Positions 1 to 10,100 of a stretch of DNA of 64,000 nucleotides are shown in pieces. The stretch is from Meloidogyne chitwoodi (lineage: Eukaryota > Nematoda > Chromadorea > Rhabditida > Meloidogynidae). The DNA lies in NCBI GenBank assembly GCA_015183035.1, contig JACZZP010000011.1, positions 2,232,001 to 2,296,000 of the forward strand, read 5' to 3'. Position 1 is the stretch's first letter; the number at the start of each line of letters is the position of its first letter. Both the position numbers and the translations under genes were made by a program. The notes under the pieces were generated by a model. It was given only the letters and a program-made list of their open reading frames with translations, did no database searches and was not told the DNA's origin.

Positions 1-838
1 CAAATCCTCAATTACATAAACTCCTCCATTTTCGTTCAAGAACGGGAACAATGCCTTAAATTTATTAAAATCCGAAAGAAAAATTCAATATACCAAAAAA
101 ATTCTTTTAATTATTATTTTAAACAACAATTTATCGATCTGATTATTATAAATTATTTGCTTTTTGGCAAAAGCAACGTATGCCGTATGAATAAAACAAA
201 CCTCAAAGGATGTGATTATCTCATTATTTTTATGACCACCATCATCAATAATAATGTCAAATTGACCACCGATATTCGTGGCAAATTCTTACAGCTTTTG
301 CTTATTGGTCTGATCAAAAAAGTGGTATTTGCTTCGATTTGATTTATAAATCAAGTATTGATCAGTCACATCAACGAAATGAAGTTCGGCATTCGGAAAA
401 TAAGACTCCCACATCTTAACAGACGCTCCTTTTTAAATTATTTTAAATTTATTTAAAAGTAGTTTTGATTAAATTTGACAAAAATGCTTTTAAAAATTTA
501 CCGGTGAATACACCGATCTCCATAAATTTGAGTTTTCTATGCCGAATTGGACCAAAATAGCGATAGTAAATACCCGTGTAATTGTGCACATTTCCGCTTT
601 TGTCAGTTCCACCTACCATTGCCATTTGATCAAGCAGTGCATATTCATTCACTAGTGTTTTATTGGCATTCTAATGTCTTTTATGAATTTTCATTTGAAA
701 AAAGTTACCTTCATTTGTCCCATTTTTAATAATTTTTACTTCAACAATTCCGCGATACTTTTTTGAAATAAATATTAAAATCATTCCCCCGATAATTAAC
801 AATGGAGTAATGAAAATCTTTTTTCTTATTGCTGCCAT
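1..838 (-). pseudogene. Membrane-anchored SAM-dependent methyltransferase with in-frame stop (3' end outside window)
   Basis: Four exons can be joined with consistent phases: 838-709, 651-502, 428-202 and 54-1. Exon 1 encodes a short basic start (MAAIRKK) then a hydrophobic segment of about 20 residues, which looks like a signal anchor. Exons 2-4 carry the motifs GGTDKS, H-x-Y-T, EIGVFTG/GAS-KMW-YFPNA, FDIIIDDGGH and GGVYVIEDL. These match bacterial class I methyltransferases of the type annotated next to sugar or antibiotic O-methylation genes. The glycine-rich SAM loop and the acidic DDGGH motif are intact. A TAA at 291-289 lies in frame inside exon 3, between the cofactor loop and DDGGH. 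No alternative splice removes it without losing DDGGH, so this copy is either a recent pseudogene or carries a sequence error. The substrate cannot be deduced. Bacterial origin is inferred from motif resemblance only. Confidence 0.72.
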
Positions 839-1042
839 TGGTGCGCAAAATATATGTAACTTTAAATATATTTCTTATAAATCCTAGAAAACGAATTTAC
901 AAATTGTAATTTTTAAGTGACATAAATGATAAGATTTAATTAAAAAGTTTTTCAAGTTTACAATTTATATTAAACTTTAGATATAATTATTCACAAACTT
1001 AAGTATTAAACAAGTTTGCGAATAATTCACTATACTAAAAAC

Positions 1043-3794
1043 TAGTGCCCGGCGCCGGACCGGATCCGGCCGGATTTTTCCGGAGTCCGGGTCCCAAATC
1101 CGGGTTTTTTCGCAAGTTCCGGATTTTTTCCGGACCTGGATTAATCCCGAAAAATCCGGCCGGATCCGGTCCGGCTCTGTTCACAAAATCCGGGTCCGGA
1201 TCCGAATCCGGCAATTTTTTGTACCTAATTCCGGATTTTCACATTTTCTTTTTAAATAATTTATTTTTGGCATTATGTTAGAAAATTGCAAGAGAGGACA
1301 GTAGAGAATTAAAAAATGCAGTTTTGTGGCGTAAATAAATATTTAGCAATTATCTAGTAAATTGACTTTTTCTCTTATTACATAAATTATTTCATTTATA
1401 ATATATTTTAATTGCGATTAACAATGGATGATATTTATTTAGAAACTGCAATGCAACATAAAATATTCCAAATTGGCTTATTCGAAAAAACTTCAAATGA
1501 ATCTGCAGAATGTGTTTGCTGTAGGAAACAAGGAATTGGAAAATACAAATTTATTCTTTCAAAAGGAAGCGTTAAATCTCTTATTGTGCATCTAATGTCT
1601 TCATTGCATTCTGAAAGTGAATTTGTAAAGAAGTATAAAGATTTAAATGAATTGAAAAGTGAAGACAAAATTGATAAATTCATTATTAACAACAGCGAGG
1701 GAATAACTAAATTGGACAAAAAAGTTCTAAATCTAATATGCGAAAACAATCTTCCTTTTAATATAATAAATAAAAAAAGCTTTCGAATTCTTTTTAAACA
1801 AACGAGTGAAAAACTTCTTTCCGAGTCTCACTATCGCAAAGTTCTTCCGGAAATTTACAAAATTGTGAAGCAGAAACTACGTAAAGAATTGAATGAATGC
1901 CAATATGTTTCATGCACAACTGACTGTTGGACCGGTCCTACTGAGAATTTTATGAGGTATTTTTATATTTAAAATTCATTTTTAATTAAAATTTCAATCA
2001 GCTTAACAGCGTCAGGAATAACAGAAGAATGGAATAAGAAAAGATTTGTTCTTTCTATTAGAAAATTCTCAGAGGCTCATACTGGTAAGAACATGGCAAA
2101 CTTACTTAGAACTCTTATTGGAGAGTGAGGACTTGAAAATAATATTAATTGTTTTGTTACTGATGGGGCACGTAATGTTCAAAAGGTATTACTTAAATGA
2201 TTTTATTTTTTTTATATTTAAGTTTATTTAAAAATTATTTAATTATTGAAAAGTTAAGGCGTTCGAGGAACTCCCTTATGATCAAGTATTGTGCGCAGCA
2301 CATCAAATAAATTTGATAGTTAGAAATTCTATTGTTGAAAAAGAAAGTGAAATCGCTAAATTGTTTAGTCGATGCCGTAGGATTGTTGCTCATGTACGAC
2401 ATTCTAACAAAGCTTTTGCTGTACTGAAAGAATTCCAAGAAATGCATGAACTTCCTTGTCATCAGTTAATACAAGTATTTATAAATTAATTTTAAATTAA
2501 TAAAATAATTAGGAAATCATAACTCGCTGGAATTCTTCTCTTAAAATGATTCGAAGAATGATTGAACAAAGAAAGGCTATTGATGAATATTTAATCGAAA
2601 AAAGGATGATCGAGATGTTTTTAAGCAATCAAGAATGGAAACTTTTAGAGACATTAGTGGATTTATTGACACCTTTTGAAGAAGTTTCACTCTTGTATTG
2701 TGAATCTCCGCTTTCTGTTGTTATTCCATATGCTAGGCAAATTGAGAGGTTTTCTAAAATTGTTTAAATACAAATCATTTAAAATCTTAAATTAGGGACT
2801 TGCGTTCAGTCGATTTAACTGTACCCGATGCAGATCAAGAAAATTTAAACGTAACTATAATTGAACTTGAAAATTTGAGGAAGAATGCAATTGCTGCATT
2901 AAATGAGCGATTAATTAGCATGGAGCATTCCAAACGTTATTGCCTAACTATGTTCTTGGATCCTAGATTTAAACACAACTTTTCACAGGATCCTCTTTTA
3001 TTCATAAATAAAGTTTCTTATTGGATAAAAGAAGAAGTAAATATATCAAATATTGAGGTAATTTCTTAAAAGATTTAATTTAAATTAAAGGTATTTTATT
3101 TCAGACTGATGAGTTTATTGAGCAATGTGATCATTTTGAGGAAGGCCCGCCAAGGAAAAAATCTTTTCTTGATGCATTGGATGAGCAGGAGAATGTTAAT
3201 GGTTATTTTCATAAATTTATTAAATTCTGTTAACATTTATTTTTAGTGTCATCACAACCAAATGATTTGGATGAAGAAATAAAAAATTATGTTGCAAGTG
3301 AGAAGGCCTTGCAGCGATCTGATCCTCTCGACTGGTGGAAAAAGAACAATAAAAATCATCCAAGGTTAGCTAAACTAGCGGCTAAATATTTGACAACACC
3401 TTCTACAAGTGTTGAAAGTGAAGAAATTTTCAGCGTAGCAAGAGATGTATTCGATTATAGGAGGTCCAGTCTTACACCGGAAAATTCAGAATATTTGATT
3501 TTTTTGAACAAAGCAATCCCACAATTGAATTACTCTTATTAATAAAATTTTATTGTTGATTATTTTGAAAAATGAAGTTTTTTACCAATATTTTTACATT
3601 TTTTTGAAAAATTAATAAAAAACCAAAATCCGGTCCGGAATCCGGACAAATTCATCCGGATCCGGATTTTCAAAATCTCCGGATTAATTCCGGACCGGAT
3701 TATTATGGCCGGATCCGGCCGGATCCGATCCGGCTCTATTCACAAAATCCGGTCCGGAATCCGAATCCGGAAAAATCGATTTTTCCGGGCACTA
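1043..3794 (+). mobile_element. Near-complete hAT DNA transposon with 8-bp TSD
   Basis: The element is bounded by an exact 8-bp target-site duplication, ctaaaaac, at 1035-1042 and 3795-3802. The terminal inverted repeat starts tagtgcccgg on the left and ends ccgggcacta on the right. Both subterminal regions (about 1045-1230 and 3625-3790) are packed with ccggatccgg-type motifs, far more GC-rich than the surroundings; such repeats are typical transposase-binding regions of hAT elements. The 2752-bp interior holds one spliced transposase gene. The perfect TSD and well-kept exons point to a recent insertion. Confidence 0.93.
1424..3542 (+). pseudogene. hAT transposase, spliced, single in-frame stop
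   Basis: Seven exons join in phase: 1424-1956, 2002-2185, 2259-2474, 2513-2748, 2796-3057, 3105-3201 and 3247-3542, with introns of 38-73 bp, a typical nematode size. An N-terminal BED-type finger is visible (ECVCC followed by HLMSSLH). It is followed by the hAT catalytic-core features TTDCWTG, FVTDGARN, CAAHQINL and TRWNS. The C-terminal dimerisation region reads DPLDWWK, LAKLAAKYL and TPSTSVESEEIFS. A TGA at 2126-2128 interrupts exon 2, just before FVTDGARN; otherwise the frame is open throughout. A single stop suggests the copy was active very recently. Confidence 0.9.
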
Positions 3795-4146
3795 CTAAAA
3801 ACATAATAAGATACTTGAAAAAATGTTTAAACCTATTTTACTTTTGTAATCTTAAAATTTATTAAATTTTAATGTTTTAAAAACAAAATATAACTATCAA
3901 ATAAATTAATTAAAAGTTATTTGCTTAAAAACTAAATAATTTAAAAAAAAGATCCGAAAAAAGATTTTAAAAAAATTTGTTGCAATTTTTAATTAAACTG
4001 AACATTTTTGAATAAAATAGAATTAAAATTAATTTAGGTCAGCGACAGTATAGATAAAAAATTAAGAAAAAATTTTAAAAAATATTAAAGAACATTTCTG
4101 CCAATTTTAGTAAAATAAATTTATTTTGTTATAAATAAATTTTAAT

Positions 4147-4267
4147 TACCGTATTTTCTCTAATACAAGCGCACCCTCTATTAGAAGCGCACCCTCCAAT
4201 ATAAGCGCACCCTACGAATAGGTTGAAAAATACAAGCGCATGCGCTTGTATTAGAGAAAATACGGTA
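4147..4267. mobile_element. Short palindromic MITE (taccgtattttctc family), copy 1
   Basis: A 121-bp inverted-repeat element. The left end taccgtattttctctaatac is mirrored at the right end as gtattagagaaaatacggta. The interior holds short repeats of caagcgcaccct. The terminal TA on each side fits a TA target site, as for Tc1/mariner-derived MITEs. It shares its ends with 6195-6399. It has no coding capacity. Confidence 0.8.
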
Positions 4268-4506
4268 TTTTTAAAATTAAAAAACTGAACAAAATCATTT
4301 TTATTAAAAATTCTATTCTTGACTTAATTATAACAATATTTATTTATCTTTTTTTTTCTTTTTTATTTTATTAAATTAAATCATTTAGGTTCATTATTAG
4401 AGTTATATTCATATGCGTTTTAAGAAATTCGTATAATTTTGAGCAATGATTTATTATTAAATTTAAATTTTTTGAATATAATAAAATTCATTTTTATTAA
4501 CATTCA

Positions 4507-4700
4507 CAACAGTCCGTGATTGAGCGCCAACCCGGACGAGAGCGGCAATGCCGATAGCAAGCTCTTCGACAAGAAAAGCGACGTTGAAGAATATGTCCAC
4601 CTTCTTCCTTTGCATTATTGGGAGACAGATCTATCAATATTAAATAATTTTTTTACTTGGTGGACGGGAAATTTAATCATATCGCTAGTAAAGGGTGGCT
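4507..4700 (+). other. GC-rich coding-like fragment, unrecognised
   Basis: From about 4515 to 4625 the base composition switches to a strongly GC-ending codon pattern (GAC GAG AGC GGC, AAG CTC TTC GAC AAG) inside very AT-rich DNA. The open frame reads on as HLLPLHYWETDLS before becoming AT-rich and is then cut by the MITE at 4702. I do not recognise the product. It could be an exon fragment of a transferred or relocated gene. No reliable start, partner exon or splice site is visible. Confidence 0.3.
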
Positions 4701-4701
4701 G

Positions 4702-4932
4702 CAGTGATGCAAAAGTTCCAAAATTTCCACGGAACTAGTCCCAGTTCCGGAACTGCATTTTTAATTTTCATTGTTCCAGTTCAGGAACTATTGAGTGATT
4801 AACTAGTTCCGGGCCAGTTCTAGTTCCGAAACTAATTCTGGAACAAGTTCCAGTTCCAATAATCAACCAGCTCGAGTTCCAAACCAGTTCCAGAAATTTG
4901 GTAGTTCCGGAACTGAAACTTTTGCATCATCG
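4702..4932. mobile_element. hAT-type MITE with agttccggaact repeats, copy 1
   Basis: The left end is cagtgatgcaaaagttcc and the right end mirrors it (aacttttgcatcat). The interior is made of repeats of agttccggaactg. Flanks are ggtggctg (4694-4701) and gttggctg (4933-4940), a 7/8 match that fits an 8-bp hAT target duplication. It is non-autonomous with no ORF. A diverged relative lies at 52985-53199. Confidence 0.75.
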
Positions 4933-4992
4933 GTTGGCTGTATTTAAATCGTTTTATACAGTGTCAACCCTTTTGGAAAATCTAGATTATGG

Positions 4993-5317
4993 TTATAAAA
5001 GTCGTGATAACCCGCTTAGACGGCGTCGACGAAAACGCAAATGGTTAGGAGAAGTTATATATATTCGTAAAATTGAAAATATTAATTTTTTTGTAAAATT
5101 ATCTAAGAATGTTGTAAAAGAAATAAATTAGAGAATGCCATGTTTTGAGAATAAATAAACCATTATTGAATTTATTTTAATTAATAATTATTTTAAATAT
5201 TTTACCAATATTGGCAAGGTCAAGTTCAGCATCATCAGACATTTTTGCATTAATATTAGCAATTTCAATAGAAATTAAACAAAACAAAGCGATTAATAAA
5301 ATTAAATATAGTTTCAT
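4993..5317 (-). CDS. Small secreted Arg-rich peptide (left member of palindromic pair)
   Basis: The start is ATG at 5317. Exon 1 (5317-5206) encodes a classic signal peptide (MKLYLILLIALFCLIS) and a short acidic segment (MSDDAELDLAN), identical base for base to exon 1 of the right-hand copy. The acceptor used by the right copy has been lost here (tatag became tatat). An upstream site, ttcttag at 5109-5103, opens exon 2 (5102-4993) in frame and gives a 73-residue product. Its tail is basic (HLRFRRRRLSGLSRLL) and has no cysteine. The region near HLRFR aligns with the right copy, so exon 2 is a diverged duplicate. It could be a neofunctionalised secreted peptide or a decaying copy. The function is unknown. 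Confidence 0.55.
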
Positions 5318-5392
5318 TTTTTAATTTTATTTAAATTTAAAGTTTATTTATTTATTAGAGAATATTGTTTATTACAAGGAAACAGACTGCAT

Positions 5393-5399
5393 TTTTATA
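5393..5399 (-). promoter_or_regulatory. TATA box of left peptide gene
   Basis: TATAAAA on the minus strand, 76 bp upstream of the left ATG, at the position symmetric to the right-arm copy. Confidence 0.5.
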
Positions 5400-5651
5400 C
5401 TACTATATTACAAGGAACTGGAAATTTTAAAATTTAAACAAAGTATATTTTATTACAAATGTACTTTAAAATATTTTATTATTTTTTAATAAACATATTG
5501 TTTAAATTTTAAAATTTTTAAACAAAATATTTAGACAATCAAATTAATTAATTAAAAATGGGATATTAAAAAATAATAAAAAATATTTTAAAGTACATTT
5601 GTAATAAAATGTTTAAATTTTTAAAATTTCCAGTTCCTTGTAATATAGTAG

Positions 5652-5658
5652 TATAAAA
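5652..5658 (+). promoter_or_regulatory. TATA box of right peptide gene
   Basis: TATAAAA on the plus strand, 76 bp upstream of the right ATG; symmetric with 5393-5399 in the palindrome. Confidence 0.5.
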
Positions 5659-5733
5659 ATGCAGTCTGTTTCCTTGTAATAAACAATATTCTCTAATAAA
5701 TAAATAAACTTTAAATTTAAATAAAATTAAAAA

Positions 5734-6128
5734 ATGAAACTATATTTAATTTTATTAATCGCTTTGTTTTGTTTAATTTCTATTGAAATTGCTAATATTA
5801 ATGCAAAAATGTCTGATGATGCTGAACTTGACCTTGCCAATATTGGTAAAATATTTAAAATAATTATTTATCAACAATGATTTAACTAATCCCAAAACAT
5901 TCATTTTCTAATTTATTTGTTTTTGAATCATTAATGAATAAATATATCTAAAAAATGTACAACATTTATAGGCAATTATATAAGAAAATTATTTATTTTT
6001 TTAATTTTACGAATATAGATCCTTCTCCTACTCATTTGCGTTTTCGTAAATACTGCGTTCCACTAAGCTGTGTTGGAAACTGTGGCTCTGGAAAATGCGG
6101 TTATTGGTGTCGTATTTGTTACGGATAA
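5734..6128 (+). CDS. Small secreted six-cysteine peptide (right member of palindromic pair)
   Basis: Exon 1 (5734-5845) encodes a hydrophobic signal peptide, probably cleaved near INA/K, followed by a short acidic pro-like segment. The intron runs 5846-6018 (gtaaaa to atatag). Exon 2 (6019-6128) ends at TAA, giving 73 residues in all. The mature tail has six cysteines spaced C-x4-C-x3-C-x4-C-x3-C-x2-C (KYCVPLSC through WCRICYG), which implies three disulphides. The product should be secreted. Small Cys-rich secreted peptides in plant-parasitic nematodes include effectors and antimicrobial peptides, but I recognise no family here. The left copy shares exon 1 exactly and lacks the cysteines. 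Confidence 0.68.
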
Positions 6129-6194
6129 AATAATAAGAACATTTAAGTAATTTTGGATAACTTAAATTCTTCAGTATCAATAGATAAATTTACT

Positions 6195-6399
6195 TACCGT
6201 ATTTTCTCTATTAATTACCCTAACTCTATTAATTACACTCTCAAGGGAAAGGTCGAAACATTAATTACCCCCTTCTGCCCTCCCATCATTGCACTCTCCC
6301 GCCATACCTTCATTAATTACTCTGTCTCTATATATCACCTACGCCATCGATAGGTTGAAACAATAATTACACAGGGTACTTATTCGAGAAAATACGGTA
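6195..6399. mobile_element. MITE of taccgtattttctc family, copy 2
   Basis: Ends taccgtattttctc and gagaaaatacggta are inverted repeats shared with 4147-4267. The interior holds repeated attaattac motifs in place of the cgcaccct repeats, so the two copies share termini but not cores. It lies directly downstream of the six-Cys peptide gene. Confidence 0.75.
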
Positions 6400-7113
6400 T
6401 ATAATTAATGCGAATATTATAAAAACTCTTTACTTAACATACATATTTGTAGTTAATTCACAAATAAAATTGCAAATGAATATACAAATTGTAATTTTTA
6501 TGCATGTCTAACTTGCACATCAACATTTATATAATATCACGTATATATATAAAATTAAATATGTTTTTAAAGTTTACAAAAGTAAAAAACTTTAAACAAC
6601 TTTAATGACTAAAATTTATAAATATACTGTACGCATATAAATAAGTTTGCGAATAATATATCTATTTAAAAATTTTATTATAATTTATTTGTTCCTACTT
6701 TTGTAAACTCAAAAAAACAATTAATTTCATGTCTATTGTATTTGTAAAAAGGAAATAAAATATCAAATAACCAACTTAAAAGCCAATTCATATTAAAAAT
6801 CAATTAGGTAATTTGAAAAAAAATCCGAAAATGATTTAAAAAAATAATTTGTTGCAATTTTAAATTAAACTCAACGTTTTTTAAATAAATCATAATCGAG
6901 TTTTATTTTAGTCAAAGACAGAATTAATAAAAAAATATTAAAAAATTTATAAAAAATATTATTAAAAAAATTATTTTAACATAAAATAAATTTATATTAT
7001 AATATAATTTTTCAGTATTTTTAAAAAGTAAAACAAATCCTTTATAATTTTATAAAAATTCTATTCCTGCTTAATTTTATAACAATATTTATTTATATCT
7101 AATTAACTTTTTA
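6400..7113. other. AT-rich intergenic DNA
   Basis: I see no gene here: only A/T runs and short repeated words between the peptide gene and the nuclear-receptor 3' end. Confidence 0.6.
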
Positions 7114-10100
7114 TTACATTAAATCATTGAGGTCCATTATAGTAGTTGAATTTGCCGATGTTGATTCTCCATTAAAAAATAAAAAATCTGAAGAACATTG
7201 AAAATCTTCAATTGAATTATTTTTAATAATATTATCATTATTATAATTAAAGTTATATGAATCTTTATCAAAAAGTAAATCTTGGAATGGTGAATTTGTT
7301 GATAAATCAGTAGAATTGACCTTTAAATAGAAATAAATTTTTTATTACATATTTTTAAATTTAATTTTCTTAATTTTTTTATTATTTACCTGTTCCCCCC
7401 CAAAAAATATTCCATTATCATCATTACACCCATTATCATAATTAAACGAATTTAAATCCATTGAATTATTAAAGTTAGTTAAATTATCAAAATTTAAGAT
7501 TGGTTCAGTTTGTGTACTTATTTCACATTTTTCTGCTAAACAAACACAGGATAATGACGAATTAAATGGAGATGACGAAGAATTGGATAATGAAGATGAA
7601 CATGAAGTTTGTTGAGGAACTCCACTTGGAGGGGAAGGTTGCTCATAGTTCTGTTTAAAAATACAGTAAACTCTTATTTAGTCAACTAATAAAAAAAATA
7701 TTTACATTAAGAGATATATCAGTATTATAATTTCCCTGAGATGTAGATTCACCCCCAAGCATTGGAGGACTGTATGAAATAGGCAAACAATCATTTGTAT
7801 TATTATTAGCAGTAATTCCATCTCTTAAAACATCAAAATCCTCATCAACAAAAAATGAACTTAGAGGTCCATTTTCTTGATTAAATGAAGCAGTTTTTTC
7901 TTCATCCAAATTATTAAATAATTCATTAAGTAAAGGATCTGTCCAACCAAAAACTTGACAAAATTGCATATTTTCGCTCATTAAACCGGAAAGAGTCTGA
8001 AAAAAATAATTTAAAAAAAAATTTAAAATTTTACAGTAATCGTGGGTAACAATAAAAGCAAATTTCCAAAACGAGAAGCTGCATTTTGAGAGGGATGCAA
8101 TTCTTTAATAGAATGAAAAAGCATATCTTGTACAGCATTGCGTAGTAAAGAAATTGCGTTTTGAGCTTTTTCAGAAACATTTTTTGCATCTTTAATTTTA
8201 AACAAGTTTTCCGGAATGTTAAATAAATTTACTGAATGTTGGAATTTTTAAAAATAACATTACTGAAAACATTTATGAGTAAAAACAATGTTTTCCATTC
8301 TGAGTTTTTCCGGTTATGTTTTCAGGATGTTTCGGTTGATATTTTCGGTTAAATGTTTTCAGGAATATTTTCCGGTTTTATGTCTTTGTAACTGTTTTTA
8401 GAAATTTTTTCCGTTTTGATGTTTTCGTTAAATAGTCTCAGGATTGTTTTCCGGTTTGATAGCTAAATGTTTTAGGGATATTATATGTTTTTTTAATGTA
8501 AGAATATTAATAAAAAATATTTAAAATAGAAAATTCCAACTTGGATCCAAAATGATAGTTGCTTTTAAAGCTACAACTTCCTCTTCCTTTAAAGCAAGTT
8601 TACGCAATGGTGCAACTAACTCATTCAAAGTTCGATCAATTAAGTTGTTTGATAAATGGCTTTAAATTAAATTTATTTTGAATAATTTTTTAAAATTTAT
8701 TACTTTGATCCATTAAATTCTGAAGGCAATCTCCTCGGCACATAAGAAAAAGAACATAAACAAAGAATATCAGAATTTTCAGTTTTTTGCGCTGTTCTTG
8801 CAGAAAAATTAAAAATTGTTAAAGGTGCATAACAATTCTTTACTATTGCTATCTAAAATATTTAAAAATAAATCATTTAATTTTTATGCCTTATCCGATG
8901 TATTTATTATAACAGAATCGTTGATTAATTCCATTAAGGATTCTACCCAGTCAACAGCAGCAATTGCACCACGATGAGCAATTTTAGAAAGTTCTTCAGG
9001 TTTTGCCATTCTATAAGGTTCATAACACATCTTTTTAAGAATTTATGTATTAGCTAGGTATTTTTTAATTTTAAAAATTTACTTCTGTTCTTTTTGTAGT
9101 TGCTGGTCTATTCTCAAAAAGCTCTTTCAATGACAAATTTTTTAGAGGACTACCGCTAATATTATTAATATCATTAGTTAAAGCAGGAGTAAGTGAAGTT
9201 GAAGCAGTGAGCGTATCATTACCATCATCGCCTTTAGCAACCTAAAAATTATTTTAAATCCTAAAGGTTTAAAATCTATTTCCGGAAGGTTTAACTATAT
9301 CCGGAAAGTTAAATTTTTATTTTTATACTTTTCCGGAAACATTGTTTTTATATTTCCTATTTCCGGAAAATGTTTTATATTTATTATTTCCGGAAAACTT
9401 TGTTCTTTTTAATTTCCGGAAACTATTTTTATATTTCCGGAGACTTTGTTTTTATGTTTCCTAATTCCGGAAACTTTATCTCTTATTTCCGGAAAATGTT
9501 TTAAATTTTTTATTTCCGGAAAGTTTAAATAATTAATATTTTAGTTATTTAAATAAAAAATACATTAGATTCAATAATCATTAATTGCATTAATAATAAT
9601 CTAGATTCAGCAGGTATTTTACGAGTCCAATCATCACGTTGGTGAAGTCTCATCTTTAAAAGTAAATTAAATTAATTAATTTTTTTATTTTTACCATATG
9701 ACCAATTAATTCCTCTCCAATAGGTCTTTTCCGTACACGTGGAACTCTTTGTTTCCCAGTTAGATCTCTGAAGATATTTTTAAAATTTATTTTAATTAAT
9801 TTTATAAATTACCTGTCCGGCCTGACAGCCTTCGGATCCATTCCAACTTCAATACAACGATTAAATCTACAACAACGGCAACTATTCCTTTGGAATTTAT
9901 TAACAATACATTGATTTCCGAATCGGCAAACATAACGATAATTTCCTTAAAAATTTTTTTTTTAATTTTTTCCTTTAATTTAATTATAAAATATTAAATT
10001 AAAAATTATTTTAAAATTTTAACCTGTTAGGGTTCGCCTGAAAAATCCCTGAAATTAAAAAAAAATATTTAAATCAAACGATTAATTTACTTAAAAAAAT

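Larger units (their letters stand above)
5183..5869. repeat. Large palindrome with ~305-bp arms and 72-bp spacer
   Basis: The left arm 5183-5491 and right arm 5564-5869 are nearly identical in inverted orientation. Each contains the start of intron 1, the whole of exon 1, the 5' untranslated region and the proximal promoter of a small secreted-protein gene. The two genes therefore diverge from one bidirectional promoter. High identity in promoter and signal exon, against strong divergence outside the arms, suggests either a recent inverted duplication or gene conversion confined to the arms. Confidence 0.9.

Noticed and set aside
1045..1281. Open frame with Gly/Pro/Ser-rich repeats at the left end of the hAT element
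   Set aside because: It is a translation of the GC-rich subterminal repeats of the transposon; no homology and no splice context.
4898..5131. Plus-strand open frame with an RRRRRKRK run
   Set aside because: It reads antisense through exon 2 of the left peptide gene and into the MITE; the minus-strand model with signal peptide is far better.
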